From positions 3,720,001 to 3,784,000 of the forward strand of contig NZ_JAMOAO010000001.1 in assembly GCF_030555055.1 (NCBI RefSeq): a stretch of 64,000 nt of DNA. Direction: 5' to 3'. Both the position numbers and the translations under genes were made by a program. Of this stretch, positions 63,030 through 64,000 are shown piece by piece (position 1 is the stretch's first letter; every line of letters starts with the position of its first letter). The notes beneath the pieces are model-generated. The model did not search any database and was not told where the DNA came from. It saw only the letters and a program-made list of their open reading frames with translations. This stretch comes from Nocardiopsis sp. YSL2 (lineage in GTDB: Bacteria > Actinomycetota > Actinomycetes > Streptosporangiales > Streptosporangiaceae).

Positions 63030-64000
63030 ATGGCAGCGCGCACCGTGAAACTGGCCGTCATCCCCGGCGACGGGATCGGCCCCGAGGTGGTCGCCGAGGG
63101 CCTCAAGGTGCTGGAGGCCGCGGGGGCCCAGCACGACCTGGCCTTCAAGACCACCGAGTACGAGCTGGGCGCCAAGCTCTGGCACCGTACCGGTGAGACG
63201 CTGCCCGACTCGGTCGAGTCCGAACTGGCCGAGCACGAGGCGATCTTCCTGGGCGCCGTCGGTGACCCCAGTGTCCCCAGCGGCGTCCTGGAGCGCGGCC
63301 TGCTGCTGCGTCTGCGCTTCGACTTCGACCACTACGTCAACCTGCGCCCGGTCCGGCTCTTCCCCGGTGTGGAGAGCCCCCTGGCGGGCGTCGGCGCCGA
63401 CGACATCGACATGCTCGTCGTGCGCGAGGGCACCGAGGGCCCCTACGCGGGCGCGGGCGGCGTACTGCGCAAGGGCACCCCCCACGAGGTCGCCACCCAG
63501 GACAGCGTCAACACCCGCTTCGGCGTCGAGCGTGTGGTCCGCTTCGCCTTCGCCAAGGCCGCGGCCCGTCCCCGCCGCAAGCTCACCCTGGTCCACAAGG
63601 ACAACGTCCTGACCTTCGCCGGTGAGCTCTGGCAGCGAGTGGTCAAGGAGGTCGGCGCGGAGTACCCCGAGGTCTCGGTCGACTACTGCCACGTCGACGC
63701 CGCGTCGATGTTCTTCGTCAACCAGCCCGGCCGCTTCGACGTGGTCGTCACCGACAACCTCTTCGGCGACATCATCACCGACATCGGCGCCGCCATCGCC
63801 GGCGGCATCGGCCTGGCCGCCAGCGGCAACATCAACCCCGACGGCACCTTCCCCAGCATGTTCGAGCCGGTGCACGGCTCCGCGCCCGACATCGCGGGCC
63901 AGGGCAAGGCCGACCCCACCGCCACCGTGCTCTCGGCCGCCACCATGCTGGAGCACCTGGGCGCCGTCGAGGCCGCCCGCAAGATCGAGAACGCGGTCGC
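63030..64000 (+). CDS. leuB: 3-isopropylmalate dehydrogenase, partial at window end
   Basis: The first 323 residues of LeuB, which oxidatively decarboxylates 3-isopropylmalate in leucine synthesis. Visible features are [13 protein letters not shown], the substrate-binding arginines in [29 protein letters not shown], the metal-binding Asp in [15 protein letters not shown], and the NAD region [20 protein letters not shown]. It is of the shorter actinobacterial type. The gene runs off the window about 25 residues before its expected end. Confidence 0.95.
   Translation, partial: MAARTVKLAVIPGDGIGPEVVAEGLKVLEAAGAQHDLAFKTTEYELGAKLWHRTGETLPDSVESELAEHEAIFLGAVGDPSVPSGVLERGLLLRLRFDFDHYVNLRPVRLFPGVESPLAGVGADDIDMLVVREGTEGPYAGAGGVLRKGTPHEVATQDSVNTRFGVERVVRFAFAKAAARPRRKLTLVHKDNVLTFAGELWQRVVKEVGAEYPEVSVDYCHVDAASMFFVNQPGRFDVVVTDNLFGDIITDIGAAIAGGIGLAASGNINPDGTFPSMFEPVHGSAPDIAGQGKADPTATVLSAATMLEHLGAVEAARKIENAV

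Overview
The window is about 70% G+C with tightly packed genes, GTG/TTG starts and hairpin terminators that mostly lack T-tracts. This is typical of a filamentous actinomycete; an orphan ectoine hydroxylase and the gene content suggest Nocardiopsis or a close relative (inference). The order mnmA, ligA, GGDEF-EAL gene, gatCA, gatB, second GGDEF-EAL gene, ilvBNC, serA, leuB matches, from memory, a conserved Streptomyces chromosomal segment, so most of the window is core chromosome and not an island.

Layout. 1-1.7 kb: end of ychF, a VOC-fold protein and a DsbA/FrnE-like oxidoreductase. 2.1-24.2 kb: a dispersed type IV secretion/conjugation-like locus. It holds a TcpC-like protein, a two-helix membrane protein, a TcpE domain fused to a degenerate MinD-like ATPase, a VirB4-like ATPase, a coiled-coil membrane protein, a VirB6/TrbL-like channel protein, and a lysozyme-like plus NlpC/P60 wall hydrolase with two single-helix proteins. 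It is interrupted by ectD, a secreted HNH nuclease, an unrecognised cytosolic protein, a Ser/Thr kinase and a membrane protein. No relaxase, coupling protein or integrase is visible, so this looks like a resident secretion or envelope machine and not a mobile element. 24.2-34 kb: thymidine kinase, a voltage-gated cation channel, a lectin-SGNH esterase, two uncharacterised proteins, mnmA, a DedA-like protein behind a candidate iron box, and a MetE-C-like protein. 34-49.2 kb: ligA, two c-di-GMP turnover proteins, gatCA and gatB separated by two thioester-domain surface proteins, and a truncated Rpn-type nuclease gene.

49.3-54.8 kb: the branched-chain amino acid and serine genes ilvB-ilvN-ilvC and serA. 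ilvB follows a leader region with a short peptide containing Leu-Ile-Leu-Val-Leu, a pause hairpin and a T7 terminator, consistent with attenuation. A TCTCR-N5-TGAGA inverted repeat lies before ilvB and again before leuB, suggesting one shared regulator.

55.1-62.4 kb: a five-gene operon of a small membrane protein and four GT-A glycosyltransferases in two paralogous pairs, inserted between serA and leuB. The first pair shares identical DNA blocks (284, 227 and 117 bp) at a constant 1865-bp offset, with different codon use from the flanks, which points to recent tandem duplication or gene conversion. The window ends inside leuB.
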